A DNA stretch of 64,000 nt from Crocinitomicaceae bacterium (GCA_021325675.1 JAJTCM010000001.1:855622-919621); one strand, 5' to 3'. Counted from the stretch's first letter, positions 41,981-51,667 are shown. Numbers and translations are program-made. The notes: generated from the sequence alone by a model not told the origin.

Positions 41981-44530
41981 ATGAATTTTCTGATTAAGAT
42001 TTCAATTTGCTTTTTCCTCTTTTTATGTACTTATTCAATAAATGCTTATGGTCAATCCGGGGCATTAGATGAATCTTTTAACCAGCAAGCCTATAAAAAA
42101 TTTCGTGCTGGATATCAATTAAATACAGGACAAGGGAAAATGGTCTATGAACTTGCGAATGGAAAGTATTTGATTGGTGGACAGTTCTCGGTATATAATG
42201 GCGACAGTATTAATTGTATGATTAAAATTAATTCCGATGGTTCTATTGATACAAATTTTAACTCCAGTTTACCATATGGATATGTTCATGATGCCGTTGA
42301 ACAAGCAGATGGAAGAATTATAGTAGCAGGTAGTTTCAGCAGTTACAATGGTATTCCTTGCAAAAATATTGTACGATTAAATTCAAATGGCTCGATTGAT
42401 GCAACTTATAATGTTGGAAGTGGTCCTTCGCATCCTAATGGTAATTCCACAATTTTTGACATTGCACTTGATTACTCTGGTAAATTAATCGCAATAGGGG
42501 GTTTTTCTAAATTTAATGACTATTCAAGAAAAGGGATAGTCCGTTTAAATACGAATGGATCTGTCGACCAAGCATTTGATCCGGGAACTGGGGTAGGAAA
42601 TTTATCAGGAAGTTGTTTAGCCCTTCAGCCAGATGGAAAAATCTTACTTGGAGGCTCTTTTTCAAGTTATTCTGGCTCTACGTCGCAGAAATTAGTTCGG
42701 ATTTTGCCTACAGGTGCAAAAGATGAATCATTTACAGCCTCAGTTAATGGCTGGGAAGCTGTGGTAAAAACTATCCACATTTTATCAAACGGAAAAATAC
42801 TAGTCGGAGGTAATTTCACAGGTGTAAATTTGAGTTCCTCGAAGTGCATTGCTCGACTTAATCCGGATGGGTCAAGCGATAATAATTTTATATCAGGTTC
42901 AGGTTTAGATAGCTATGTTTCTCACATATCAAGTCAACAAGATGGCAAAGTAATTGTTGCAGGAGGTAATAACTATAATGGAATTGCTGTTGGAAATTTA
43001 TTTCGCTTAGAGAGTTCAGGAAATGTCGATACAACATTTAAAAGCCCTGAGGTGAATAATAGTGATGAAAACATCATTTCATTTTTGGTCAATTCTGATG
43101 ATGAGATTATCATTAGGGGTTACTTCACCACCCTAAACAATTATATAAGAAGAGGTCTTGCAAAACTGACCCCTAATGGAGATCTTGACTTGAGTTTTGC
43201 ACTTAATCCCGGAGTTGTAGGCTACAACACTTTTGGAAATACAGTGATGTGCTTTCAAGAACATACCGATGGTAAAATTCTCGTGGGAGGCAACTTCAAT
43301 GAATATAACGGTTTTGCTGTTTTTAGCCTTGCCAGAATCTATCCAGATGGAACTTTAGATATTACATTTCATCCAAAAATTGAAGGTACTGTTTATAATA
43401 TAGCTATTCAAAACGATGGTAAAATTTTAATTGTAGGGGATTTCACCAAGGTTAACGGAATTGTTGTTAAGGGGATTTCTCGGTTAAATAGTGATGGTTC
43501 TTCCGATAACGGATTTGATGTGGGAGCGGGTATTTCAGGCTACGATCAGATTGTTTATGTCGTGAAAGTACAAGAGAGTAATCAAAAAATTATTATTGGC
43601 GGTGATTTTAATACCGTAAATGGGATAGCACAAAAAAGACTTGCTAGGCTTAATCCATCTGGAGCTGTTGATTCAACATTCAGTATGCAAAATGGCCCGA
43701 ATGATAAGGTTCGCTGTATTGAAGTAAATAGCGACGGATCAATGTATGTTTCGGGCGAATTCACCAACTTTGGTCCTGATCCATTGGTTTTATTTAACGA
43801 AAACGGAAGCATAAATAATAATTTTAATGCTGTATGGCACAATCTGACCGACCTTGGTCCTTATGGAGTTTTTTTTAAACGGCAATCGACCGGAAAAATA
43901 ATCGTTTGGGGCTTATGGAATATTGTTCGCTTACAACCAAGTGGTATACAGGATACGAGTTTTATTGCAAATCTTGATTGGGGAGTCCAAATAGAAGGTT
44001 TACATATTCAATCGGATGACAAAATATTGATTGCTGGCCATTTTGATAATTTGAATGACACTCTTATAAATAGTATGGCAAGGTTTATGCCAAATGGTGG
44101 GATTGATTTATCTTTCGACCCGGGAATAGGTTTCGGCTATGGCACATCTGGTTATCAACTCCAAACATTATACGCTACAAATGATGATGTTATTTATGTA
44201 GGCGGGTGGTTTAGTCATTATCAGGGAAAGTATCAAAACAATCTAGCAAGAATTAAAACTTCACCTTTTTCAGCTATTAAAAATCCGGATATCGACTACA
44301 ATTATAAATTATATCCTAATCCAACAGAAGGACTTTTCACGATCAGTTCAGGCAAACCTTTCGACAACGTAGTAGTTAATGTCTATAATTCAATTGGTTT
44401 AAAAGTCAAATCAGAAGAATTTAATGCTGTAACAGAAATTCAAACAGGAATAGATGGAAATGTGGGTATTTACTATGTAGAAATAGTTACGAATAACTCT
44501 TCGCATACCCTCCCCGTTTTTAAGCGATAA
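41981..44530 (+). CDS. Delta-60 repeat protein with T9SS sorting domain (AT-rich)
   Basis: 849 residues. A signal peptide (MNFLIKISICFFLFLCTYSINAYGQ) precedes a long run of delta-60 repeats: units with DGKILIGG- and LNSDGSID-type signatures, such as LQPDGKILLGGSFSSYSG and RLNSDGSSDNGFDVG. More than a dozen units predict a beta-propeller. The C-terminal T9SS domain starts LYPNPTEGLFTISSG and ends in SSHTLPVFKR. Two 60-base lines counted by hand give 32% GC, well below 40-58% counted in neighbours. Probably secreted and surface-bound; the ligand is unknown. A family B repeat lies just after its stop. Confidence 0.87.
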   Translation: MNFLIKISICFFLFLCTYSINAYGQSGALDESFNQQAYKKFRAGYQLNTGQGKMVYELANGKYLIGGQFSVYNGDSINCMIKINSDGSIDTNFNSSLPYGYVHDAVEQADGRIIVAGSFSSYNGIPCKNIVRLNSNGSIDATYNVGSGPSHPNGNSTIFDIALDYSGKLIAIGGFSKFNDYSRKGIVRLNTNGSVDQAFDPGTGVGNLSGSCLALQPDGKILLGGSFSSYSGSTSQKLVRILPTGAKDESFTASVNGWEAVVKTIHILSNGKILVGGNFTGVNLSSSKCIARLNPDGSSDNNFISGSGLDSYVSHISSQQDGKVIVAGGNNYNGIAVGNLFRLESSGNVDTTFKSPEVNNSDENIISFLVNSDDEIIIRGYFTTLNNYIRRGLAKLTPNGDLDLSFALNPGVVGYNTFGNTVMCFQEHTDGKILVGGNFNEYNGFAVFSLARIYPDGTLDITFHPKIEGTVYNIAIQNDGKILIVGDFTKVNGIVVKGISRLNSDGSSDNGFDVGAGISGYDQIVYVVKVQESNQKIIIGGDFNTVNGIAQKRLARLNPSGAVDSTFSMQNGPNDKVRCIEVNSDGSMYVSGEFTNFGPDPLVLFNENGSINNNFNAVWHNLTDLGPYGVFFKRQSTGKIIVWGLWNIVRLQPSGIQDTSFIANLDWGVQIEGLHIQSDDKILIAGHFDNLNDTLINSMARFMPNGGIDLSFDPGIGFGYGTSGYQLQTLYATNDDVIYVGGWFSHYQGKYQNNLARIKTSPFSAIKNPDIDYNYKLYPNPTEGLFTISSGKPFDNVVVNVYNSIGLKVKSEEFNAVTEIQTGIDGNVGIYYVEIVTNNSSHTLPVFKR

Positions 44531-44543
44531 CACCATTGTCATC

Positions 44544-44652
44544 TCATTAGCATATTGCCGCATCAGTCTATTAGCATATTAACATATTATCTCATTAACC
44601 ACATTAGCATATTATCAAATTAGCATATTAAATCCATTAGCACATTAAAATA
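44544..44652. repeat. Array of TTAGCATATT-type units
   Basis: Between the delta-60 gene and the pirin gene: ATTAGCATATTGCCGCATCA, CTATTAGCATATTAACATATT, CACATTAGCATATTATCA, AATTAGCATATTAAATCC and ATTAGCACATTAAAATAT follow each other irregularly. It is the densest copy of this family in the window. Confidence 0.6.
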
Positions 44653-44695
44653 TATTTTGTTAATTTTACTCATCTCAACAGTTTAAATTCAACAG

Positions 44696-45832
44696 ATGGA
44701 GGAAAAAACACCACGCAGAAATTTTTTAGGTAAAATGTCACTGGCTTTTGCTTCCGTATTTGCAAGCCCTTTAATCAGCTTATCCAAAGAAAATTCAAAC
44801 GAAACGAAAGAAGACATGAACCCGGTTATCAATATCAAAGCTCTAGGTTTCCAGTGGGAAACGCAAGACCCGTTTTTATTTTGTGTGCACCACGAAGATA
44901 AATTCCCGAAAGGAAACGAAGTCATGGGTCCTGACCCGACTAATTTCAAAGGCCGTCACATGGGTGAAGACTTTATCATCAAAGACGGTTTCCGGATGTA
45001 CCACGGCAAAACCGTTCCAGGCTTTCCGGGCCACCCGCACCGGGGTTTTGAAACGATTACCGTTGTTCGACAGGGTCTCGTGGACCATGCTGACTCTTTG
45101 GGCGCTGCCGGCCGCTACGGCGATGGTGACGTACAGTGGATGACTGCCGGAAAAGGTGTGCAGCACTCGGAAATGTTCCCGCTGATCCACCAGGACAAGG
45201 AAAACCCGATGGAATTGTTCCAGATCTGGCTGAACCTGCCGAAGAAACACAAAATGGTTGAACCACACTTTAAAATGCTGTGGCGCGATTCCATCCCGAA
45301 TTATGAGCATACGGACAGTGCAAAGAAAAAAACATTGGTGGAAGTGATTGCCGGTTCATTGGAAAAACACAATGCCCCTGCTCCCCCACCCGATTCCTGG
45401 GCTGCAGATACTAATAACGAAGTAGCGGTATGGAACATCAAAATGGAAGCCGGCACAAGCTGGACATTACCAAAAGCTTCCAAAGGCGTGAACCGCAGTA
45501 TTTACTTCTACGAAGGAAGCAGCCTGAACCTGGCAGGACAGGAAATTGAAGCTTATTCAGCAGTTGACCTGAAGCCTGAATTTGATATTCCCTTAAAAGC
45601 CGGGGACCAGGCGGTCAGCATTTTGGTGTTGCAAGGCAGACCGATCGGCGAACAGGTGATCCAATACGGACCTTTCGTGATGAATACCAAAGATGAGATC
45701 AAACAAGCTTTCGAAGATTACCACGAAACCCAGTTTGGCGGATGGCCGTGGCCTAAATTTGACCAGGTACATGATCGAAACAAAGGACGCTTCGCCAAAC
45801 ATGCGGACGGAACGCTCGAAGAAAAAGGATGA
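44696..45832 (+). CDS. Pirin-family protein with a twin-arginine-type leader
   Basis: 378 residues. The N-terminal leader TPRRNFLGKMSLAFASVFASPLISL has the twin-arginine motif R-R-x-F-L and a moderately hydrophobic stretch, suggesting Tat export. The pirin body starts near residue 47. Its bicupin motifs include FPGHPHRGFETITVVRQGLVDHADSLG (metal-binding His) and MTAGKGVQHSEMFP. Most pirins are cytoplasmic; some have quercetin 2,3-dioxygenase activity. The C-terminus WPWPKFDQVHDRNKGRFAKHADG is typical of the longer bacterial pirins. Export is inferred from the leader only. Confidence 0.85.
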   Translation: MEEKTPRRNFLGKMSLAFASVFASPLISLSKENSNETKEDMNPVINIKALGFQWETQDPFLFCVHHEDKFPKGNEVMGPDPTNFKGRHMGEDFIIKDGFRMYHGKTVPGFPGHPHRGFETITVVRQGLVDHADSLGAAGRYGDGDVQWMTAGKGVQHSEMFPLIHQDKENPMELFQIWLNLPKKHKMVEPHFKMLWRDSIPNYEHTDSAKKKTLVEVIAGSLEKHNAPAPPPDSWAADTNNEVAVWNIKMEAGTSWTLPKASKGVNRSIYFYEGSSLNLAGQEIEAYSAVDLKPEFDIPLKAGDQAVSILVLQGRPIGEQVIQYGPFVMNTKDEIKQAFEDYHETQFGGWPWPKFDQVHDRNKGRFAKHADGTLEEKG

Positions 45833-46015
45833 GCTTGATGTTTCACGCTGATCCCTGATTTCGCAGATTTTTAGGAAGTAACGATTTTTGGGAACGCAAA
45901 GATTGTAAAGCTCTCGCAAAGGCGCAAAAGCAAAGGAAAGGTTTCAAAGGCCTATCCCCGAACTTACAAACTATTTTTCTGCATTATCAGCGCAGTCTGC
46001 AGGCAAAAAATCGGA
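45833..46015. other. Intergenic region with CGCAAAG-type repeats
   Basis: Between convergent pirin and hemB. Contains AACGCAAAGATTGTAAAGC, CTCGCAAAGGCGCAAAAGC and AAAGGAAAGG, of the CGCAAAG family. No terminator hairpin with a T-run was found. Confidence 0.4.
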
Positions 46016-46987
46016 TTATCTCTTCACCATTTCCGCAAAATCCTTCGCAAAATACGTCAGGATTCCGTCAGCTCCGGCGCGGCGCATGCTTAGCAGCATT
46101 TCGCTCATGGTAGCTTCGTAGTTCAGCCAGCCGTTTTGTGAAGCAGCGTAAACCATGGCACATTCGCCGCTCACGTTATAAGCCGTAATCGGGATGTTGA
46201 AATTTTCCTTTAATAAATGAATCACATCCAGGTAGCACAAAGCAGGCTTCACCATCAGCATGTCGGCGCCTTCTTCAAAATCCAGCTGGGCTTCCAGCAA
46301 AGCTTCACGCTTATTCGCCGGGTTCATCTGGTATGTTTTCTTATCTCCTGATTTCGGGGCAGAATCCAGCGCATCGCGGAACGGGCCGTAAAACGCACTG
46401 GCATATTTCGCTGTATAAGACATAATACTTACGTTGGTGAAGTCGTTTTCATCGAGCACATCGCGCAAATAACCCACGCGGCCGTCCATCATATCTGAAG
46501 GGCCAAGAATATCGATACCGGCCTGGGCTTGTGCAAGTGCCATTTTCCCCAGGATAATTAAAGTTTCATCGTTTACAATTTCACCGTTTTTCACGAGGCC
46601 GTCATGACCATCCGAAGAATACGGGTCCATGGCTACATCGCTCATCAACACGATTTCCGGGAAACGTTCCTTCAATTCGCGGATCACATGGAGATAAAAG
46701 TTATCGTCGGCATAGGAATGGCTAGCTACTTTATCTTTCAGCTTTTCAGCAATGGCCGGAAAAAGTACAAACTGCTTCAATCCCGACCGGATGCACGAGT
46801 CGATTTCCGGCAGCAGCTGATCGAGGCTCCAGCGAAAATTGTTCGGCAGGGACTTGATTTCCTGCTTGATCCCTTTTCCGTCCTGTAAAAACAGGGGATA
46901 AATCAAATGTTCGACGCCCAGGTTGGTTTCTTCAACCATGTTACGGATGACAGCATTTTTTCGGTTTCTTCTCGGTCTGATATGCAT
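46016..46987 (-). CDS. hemB: Porphobilinogen synthase (delta-aminolevulinic acid dehydratase)
   Basis: 323 residues from the ATG at 46987; an upstream ATG at 47026 would add 13 residues not seen in most family members. Motifs are RPRRNRKNAVIRNMVEET, SDVAMDPYSSDGHDGLVKNG, DILGPSDMMDGRVG, the first active-site lysine in SYTAKYASAFYGPFRDA, and the Schiff-base lysine in DMLMVKPALCYLDVI. Conversion of two 5-aminolevulinate molecules to porphobilinogen is an early heme-pathway step. The VAMDPYSSDGHDG segment lacks the cysteines of the zinc-type enzyme, which suggests a Mg-type variant. Confidence 0.95.
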   Translation of the reverse strand: MHIRPRRNRKNAVIRNMVEETNLGVEHLIYPLFLQDGKGIKQEIKSLPNNFRWSLDQLLPEIDSCIRSGLKQFVLFPAIAEKLKDKVASHSYADDNFYLHVIRELKERFPEIVLMSDVAMDPYSSDGHDGLVKNGEIVNDETLIILGKMALAQAQAGIDILGPSDMMDGRVGYLRDVLDENDFTNVSIMSYTAKYASAFYGPFRDALDSAPKSGDKKTYQMNPANKREALLEAQLDFEEGADMLMVKPALCYLDVIHLLKENFNIPITAYNVSGECAMVYAASQNGWLNYEATMSEMLLSMRRAGADGILTYFAKDFAEMVKR

Positions 46988-47197
46988 CTTGATTGCTTGT
47001 GAATTCTGTTTCACAAAATTAAGCATAATCTTCCTAATATTTTTCCCCGGTTAGCGAAATTAAAGCCTTCACGAGATCATTTTTTGCCTCTTGAATCCGA
47101 CCCGCGAAAAATAAATTATTTTGCCTAAAATTTGATTTAATCATTTTAATTTCTATTTTTATCGAAGTTTTTTAATTACTTCCCTAAAGTTAGACTT

Positions 47198-48091
47198 ATG
47201 AAAATTTTGTATAAGCTATTTTTTATCAGCATTCTAGCATCATGTATTTTGGTATCCTGTAACGAGGGTGAGAAAGCAGATGAGGAGAACATGATCGATG
47301 AAGAGGTGCTCGACCCCAATAGTTCTTTAAATACGAATTTTGACGGTAAAATTTTCAGTATTCCTTCCCCCGTTCAGACGTCCATGCTGATCAAAGAAGC
47401 CAAGCTTCCTTACACGGAAAACCTCCTGAACTCAACCGAAAATATCGGCTTGTATACTACGGAGTCCAAACGCGCGCTTAATTTAGGGGTTTACGGTACT
47501 GATCTGGGTTACGTAACGCTTTATAACCAGAACGCAACTTCGCTCAAATACCTGAAAGCGGTCGAAAAACTGACTTCCGAGCTCAAACTGGAAAGCGCTT
47601 TCGACAAAGATTTCATGACGCGTTTTGAAAAAAACAACACCAACCAGGATTCCATGGTTAAAATCGTTTCGGATGCGTTCCGTAAAGCGGATAATTTCCT
47701 GAAAAATAACGACCGTAAAAACACTTCCGTCCTGATCCTCACCGGCGGATGGATTGAATCCCTCTATCTTGCCTGCGAGCTGAACCGCAATTTCTCCAAC
47801 ATGCAGATTACAAACCGCATCGGCGAACAGCAGGAAACCCTGAACACGATCATCGAAATCCTGGATTTATACAACAAAAACGGGGTGAACGACGAAATTC
47901 TTTCTTCCCTCGAAGACCTGAAGCTGAGCTTTGACAAAATCACGATTGAATACGATTATGTAGCTCCAAAAACAGACGCAAGTAAAAAACTGACAACGCT
48001 GCAGCATAAAACGAAAGTGAAAATGGATTCGAACGTGTTGAACATGATCACCATGAAAATCAACACCCTTAGAGATAAAATTACGCTATAA
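47198..48091 (+). CDS. Hypothetical lipoprotein of the TerB-ABC locus
   Basis: 297 residues, not recognised. Lipobox LVSC after MKILYKLFFISILASCILVSC; Cys21 is the likely lipidated residue, followed by an acidic stretch (NEGEKADEENMIDEEVL). The mature part is mostly helical with regions TSMLIKEAKLPYTENLLNSTEN, YGTDLGYVTLYNQNATSLKY and LILTGGWIESLYLACELNRN. It begins a same-strand cluster with a small secreted protein (13 bases downstream) and a TerB-ABC transporter. The organisation suggests an envelope complex, but the function is unknown. Confidence 0.65.
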   Translation: MKILYKLFFISILASCILVSCNEGEKADEENMIDEEVLDPNSSLNTNFDGKIFSIPSPVQTSMLIKEAKLPYTENLLNSTENIGLYTTESKRALNLGVYGTDLGYVTLYNQNATSLKYLKAVEKLTSELKLESAFDKDFMTRFEKNNTNQDSMVKIVSDAFRKADNFLKNNDRKNTSVLILTGGWIESLYLACELNRNFSNMQITNRIGEQQETLNTIIEILDLYNKNGVNDEILSSLEDLKLSFDKITIEYDYVAPKTDASKKLTTLQHKTKVKMDSNVLNMITMKINTLRDKITL

Positions 48092-48104
48092 AGAAAAACA
48101 AAAC

Positions 48105-48536
48105 ATGAAAAAACTTGTATTTATAACCGCTTTAGGATTCGCTTGTTATTCCAACTCTTTATTTGCGCAAGACTGTGAGTCCATCGTTAAGCTTTGCCAG
48201 TCTTATCTTGACGGCACAAACAAAAAATCAAAATTTGTTTCCGACGGGCAGGTATACACCGCTTTTCTTGACCGCGAAAAAGCAGAATTCAAAACGACCT
48301 TTTTCGGTGGCTCTATTTACCGTATTGCAGCCAGCGCAGGAAAAGAAGATGAATTCGTCATTTTTACAGTGAAAGACCTCCAGGGAAACATCTTATTTAC
48401 GAATAAAAACCACAAAAATTCACCCTACTGGGATTTTAAAGTTCCTTCCACTATCCCGGTAACGATCGAAACAGAATTGGATTTAGATAAAAAAGTTACA
48501 GGTTGTGCTGTAATGCTGATTGGTTTTAAGAAATAA
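48105..48536 (+). CDS. Hypothetical secreted protein of the TerB-ABC locus
   Basis: 143 residues, not recognised. A cleavable signal peptide (MKKLVFITALGFACYSNSLFAQ) is followed by a mature domain of about 120 residues with three further cysteines (after the signal peptide, at DCESIVKLCQ and VTGCAVML). The beta-rich pattern (YRIAASAGKEDEFVIFTVKDLQGNILFT) suggests a small periplasmic beta-sandwich. It lies between the lipoprotein and transporter genes, with 13- and 29-base gaps, so the three probably share a transcript. Confidence 0.65.
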   Translation: MKKLVFITALGFACYSNSLFAQDCESIVKLCQSYLDGTNKKSKFVSDGQVYTAFLDREKAEFKTTFFGGSIYRIAASAGKEDEFVIFTVKDLQGNILFTNKNHKNSPYWDFKVPSTIPVTIETELDLDKKVTGCAVMLIGFKK

Positions 48537-48565
48537 TACCAAAAAAATAATATTCCGAACTAAAA

Positions 48566-51500
48566 ATGAGTGAACGCATATTTAAGGCGCTGATGCAGCT
48601 TTTCGCCATCATCGCAAAAGTTGACGAAATCCAGGATAATAACGCCAGTGAAAATATAGAAAGTTCAAACGGAAGACGCATCATTGAGTCTTTCTTACGG
48701 ACAGAGCTCAACGCCTCACTCGTTCGCGAATATATTAAAATGTTTGATGAGTTCCTCATCACGCATCACATGAGCTCCAGCAAAAAGGATGGTGAGCGCA
48801 AGCGTACTTCCCTCAATTCAGTGAAAGTCCTGCGGATTTGTTCCCAGATCAACAGCGAGCTTACCCAGCGTCAGAAAATGATCGTGCTCCTGCGGATTTT
48901 TGAATTTATTCACGCTAACGAGCAAATCACTGAGCAGGAAATCGAATTCGTTAACACGGTAGCTGAGACCTTTAACATTGACAACCAGGAATACCGGATG
49001 ATCAAGGATTACATCGAAACGCCGGGAACGGAAATTATCGATGGACCGAACTTCCTGTACATTACTTCCAAATCACACGAGCTGAAACATGCCCGCCAGA
49101 TTGTAATGGATGGGATCGAAAACAGCATCCGCGTATTGCGCATTGAAAGTGTACATATCCTTTTCTTCAAATATTACGGAAGCGATGAGCTGAACATGAA
49201 CGGCCAGATCATCCCGAACGACAGGAACCACATCCTGAACCAGGGATCGACACTGCGTACGTCCAAAAGCCAGCCGATTTACTACAGCGATGTTGTAACG
49301 CGCTTCCTCAACCACCACAACCAGGAAAAGCTTTCTTTTACGGTGAGCAATATGAGCTACCACTTCAAAAGCGGCAAGCTGGGCTTACATGAGATCAATT
49401 TTTCCGAACAATCAGGTAAGCTGATCGGTTTGATGGGGGGATCAGGGGCAGGAAAATCAACGCTTCTGAACGTACTTAACGGAAACTACACACCATCAGC
49501 CGGTTCTGTACGCATCAACGGAATTGATGTTCATAGAGAAAAATCAAAGCTCGAAGGAGTGATCGGTTTTATCAGCCAGGATGACCTCCTGATTGAGGAA
49601 TTAACCGTTTTCCAGAACCTTTTTTACAATGCCAAACTGTGCTTCAATGACCTGACGGACAAGCAGATTACCAAAAAAGTAGTCGATTTGCTTTCCATGA
49701 TCGGCTTGCATGAAGCTATGAACCTTAAAGTTGGTTCTCCTTTAGAAAAAACAATTTCCGGCGGACAGCGCAAGCGTTTGAATATTGCGCTCGAGCTGAT
49801 CCGTGAGCCTTCCGTACTGTTCGTGGATGAGCCGACTTCCGGTTTGTCATCCCGTGACTCGGAAAATATTATGGACCTGCTCAAAGAGCTTGCTTTGAAG
49901 GGCAAGTTGATCTTTGTCGTGATCCACCAGCCGTCTTCGGATATTTTCAAAATGTTTGACCGCCTTTTCCTGCTCGACCAGGGAGGCTACCCGATTTTTG
50001 ACGGCAACCCGATTGACGCGGTGGTATACTTCAAAAGCCATGTCAACCATGTCAACGCCAACGAACGGGAATGCTACACTTGCGGAAACGTTAACCCGGA
50101 ACAGATTTTCAACATCATTGAATCCAAGGTTGTTGACGAATACGGAAACCTGACGAAATACCGGAAAATTTCCCCGGAAGAATGGAACGAAAAATTCCTG
50201 AAAGGCGAACACAAACAAATTCAGATAGAAGAAATTAAAACGGACGTTCCTAAAGGAAATGCCCGGATCCCGAACAAATTCAAGCAATTCAAGGTTTTTT
50301 TCTACCGCGATATCCTGAGCAAGCTCGCCAACCGCCAGTACATGATCATCAACATGCTTGAAGCTCCGCTTTTGGCAATGATTTTGGCTTTCTTCGTGAA
50401 ATATTTCAACGAAAAGGAAAACGGATCCGAGTATATTTTCTATGAAAACATGAACATCCCGCAATATCTCTTTATTGCCGTGGTTGTTTCCCTTTTCCTC
50501 GGTTTGACCGTAGCAGCGGAAGAAATCATCAAGGACAAAAAAATCCTGAAACGTGAATCTTTCCTGAATTTATCGCGCCGCAGCTACATTTTCTCCAAGC
50601 TGGCGATCATGTTTATTATTTCTGCCATTCAATCCATTCTTTTCGTTGTTATCGGAAATTATATCCTCGAAATCAGGGGTATGTGGCTGGAATACTGGTT
50701 TATTTTATTCAGCACTTCCTGCGTAGCCAACGTAATGGGACTCAACATTTCTTCAGCCTTCAATTCTGCTAAAGTTATTTACATCACCGTTCCTTTATTG
50801 ATCATTCCGCAGTTACTTTTCAGCGGTGTAATCGTGAAATTCGAAAAGCTGCACCCGTTCTTCTCCAAAGTAAATGAAGTGCCTTTCATCGGAAATGCGA
50901 TGGTTTCACGCTGGGCGTACGAAGCTTTGATCGTTGCGCAAGCCAAAGACAACGAGTTCCAGAAAAAAACGTACAAATACCAGGTAGAAAAAAGTCAAAG
51001 CGGCTGGAAACGTGATTACTGGATCCCGGAAGTTAAAAACAAGCTGGAAATTTTAGCCAACAAAGAAACCTCTAAAAAAGATTTCAAAGACGCCAAAAAG
51101 ACCCTCATCAACGAAATCAAAAAAGAGGATGCGAACTGGGGCAATCTGACCTGTAAAGATTGTGTTTCAGGCCTTGAACAGGCTTCATCCTACAAAAATG
51201 TAAGCGATGTCAAAGTACGCATCGAGGACTTCCTGGATGTGATCAAAAAGCAATACAACAATACGTATAACAAAAGCACGAATAAAATTGACGATATCAC
51301 GAAAAAAATCGGCGAAAAAAAATACAAGGAATACAAACAGGATTTCGAAAACGAGAGCCTGCATGACCTGGTAATCAACCGCATTGAGATGTCGAAGATT
51401 GTTGAAGCTGACAACGAGTTTTTTCAGAAAGACGATCCGATTTACCTACACCCGAAAAATGAGCGTTTCCTGGATGCGCAATTTTATGCCCCGTCCAAAT

Positions 51501-51640
51501 ACCTGATGGGAATGAAAATCGATACTTTCTGGGCAAATATGGGCGTGATCTGGGTCGTTATTGTTCTTTCCGTAATCGCTTTGTATTATGACCTGCTCCG
51601 CAAATTACTGGAGATCTTCAACAAAAAGTCCGGCGAATAG
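48566..51640 (+). CDS. ABCG-type ABC transporter with N-terminal TerB-like domain
   Basis: 1024 residues. Residues about 1-150 are helical and TerB-like (LFAIIAKVDEI, QKMIVLLRIFEFIHANEQITEQEIEFV). A region resembling the domain that precedes such ATPases covers about 155-265. The ATPase domain runs about 268-480, with Walker A GGSGAGKST (residues 291-299), the ISGGQRKR signature near 397 and VLFVDEPTSGLSS as Walker B. The membrane part (about 590-1010) has about six helices, and a large, mostly charged segment of about 200 residues between helices 5 and 6. An ATPase-then-membrane order with a long loop between helices 5 and 6 recalls the ABCG subfamily. Substrate unknown. Confidence 0.85.
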   Translation: MSERIFKALMQLFAIIAKVDEIQDNNASENIESSNGRRIIESFLRTELNASLVREYIKMFDEFLITHHMSSSKKDGERKRTSLNSVKVLRICSQINSELTQRQKMIVLLRIFEFIHANEQITEQEIEFVNTVAETFNIDNQEYRMIKDYIETPGTEIIDGPNFLYITSKSHELKHARQIVMDGIENSIRVLRIESVHILFFKYYGSDELNMNGQIIPNDRNHILNQGSTLRTSKSQPIYYSDVVTRFLNHHNQEKLSFTVSNMSYHFKSGKLGLHEINFSEQSGKLIGLMGGSGAGKSTLLNVLNGNYTPSAGSVRINGIDVHREKSKLEGVIGFISQDDLLIEELTVFQNLFYNAKLCFNDLTDKQITKKVVDLLSMIGLHEAMNLKVGSPLEKTISGGQRKRLNIALELIREPSVLFVDEPTSGLSSRDSENIMDLLKELALKGKLIFVVIHQPSSDIFKMFDRLFLLDQGGYPIFDGNPIDAVVYFKSHVNHVNANERECYTCGNVNPEQIFNIIESKVVDEYGNLTKYRKISPEEWNEKFLKGEHKQIQIEEIKTDVPKGNARIPNKFKQFKVFFYRDILSKLANRQYMIINMLEAPLLAMILAFFVKYFNEKENGSEYIFYENMNIPQYLFIAVVVSLFLGLTVAAEEIIKDKKILKRESFLNLSRRSYIFSKLAIMFIISAIQSILFVVIGNYILEIRGMWLEYWFILFSTSCVANVMGLNISSAFNSAKVIYITVPLLIIPQLLFSGVIVKFEKLHPFFSKVNEVPFIGNAMVSRWAYEALIVAQAKDNEFQKKTYKYQVEKSQSGWKRDYWIPEVKNKLEILANKETSKKDFKDAKKTLINEIKKEDANWGNLTCKDCVSGLEQASSYKNVSDVKVRIEDFLDVIKKQYNNTYNKSTNKIDDITKKIGEKKYKEYKQDFENESLHDLVINRIEMSKIVEADNEFFQKDDPIYLHPKNERFLDAQFYAPSKYLMGMKIDTFWANMGVIWVVIVLSVIALYYDLLRKLLEIFNKKSGE

Positions 51641-51667
51641 TTCCGTAAACTGTTTTTAGTCAATAGA

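Noticed and set aside
49847..50464. 205-residue open frame opposite the ABC transporter gene
   Set aside because: Entirely inside a conserved ATPase/membrane gene in the other orientation; no motifs.
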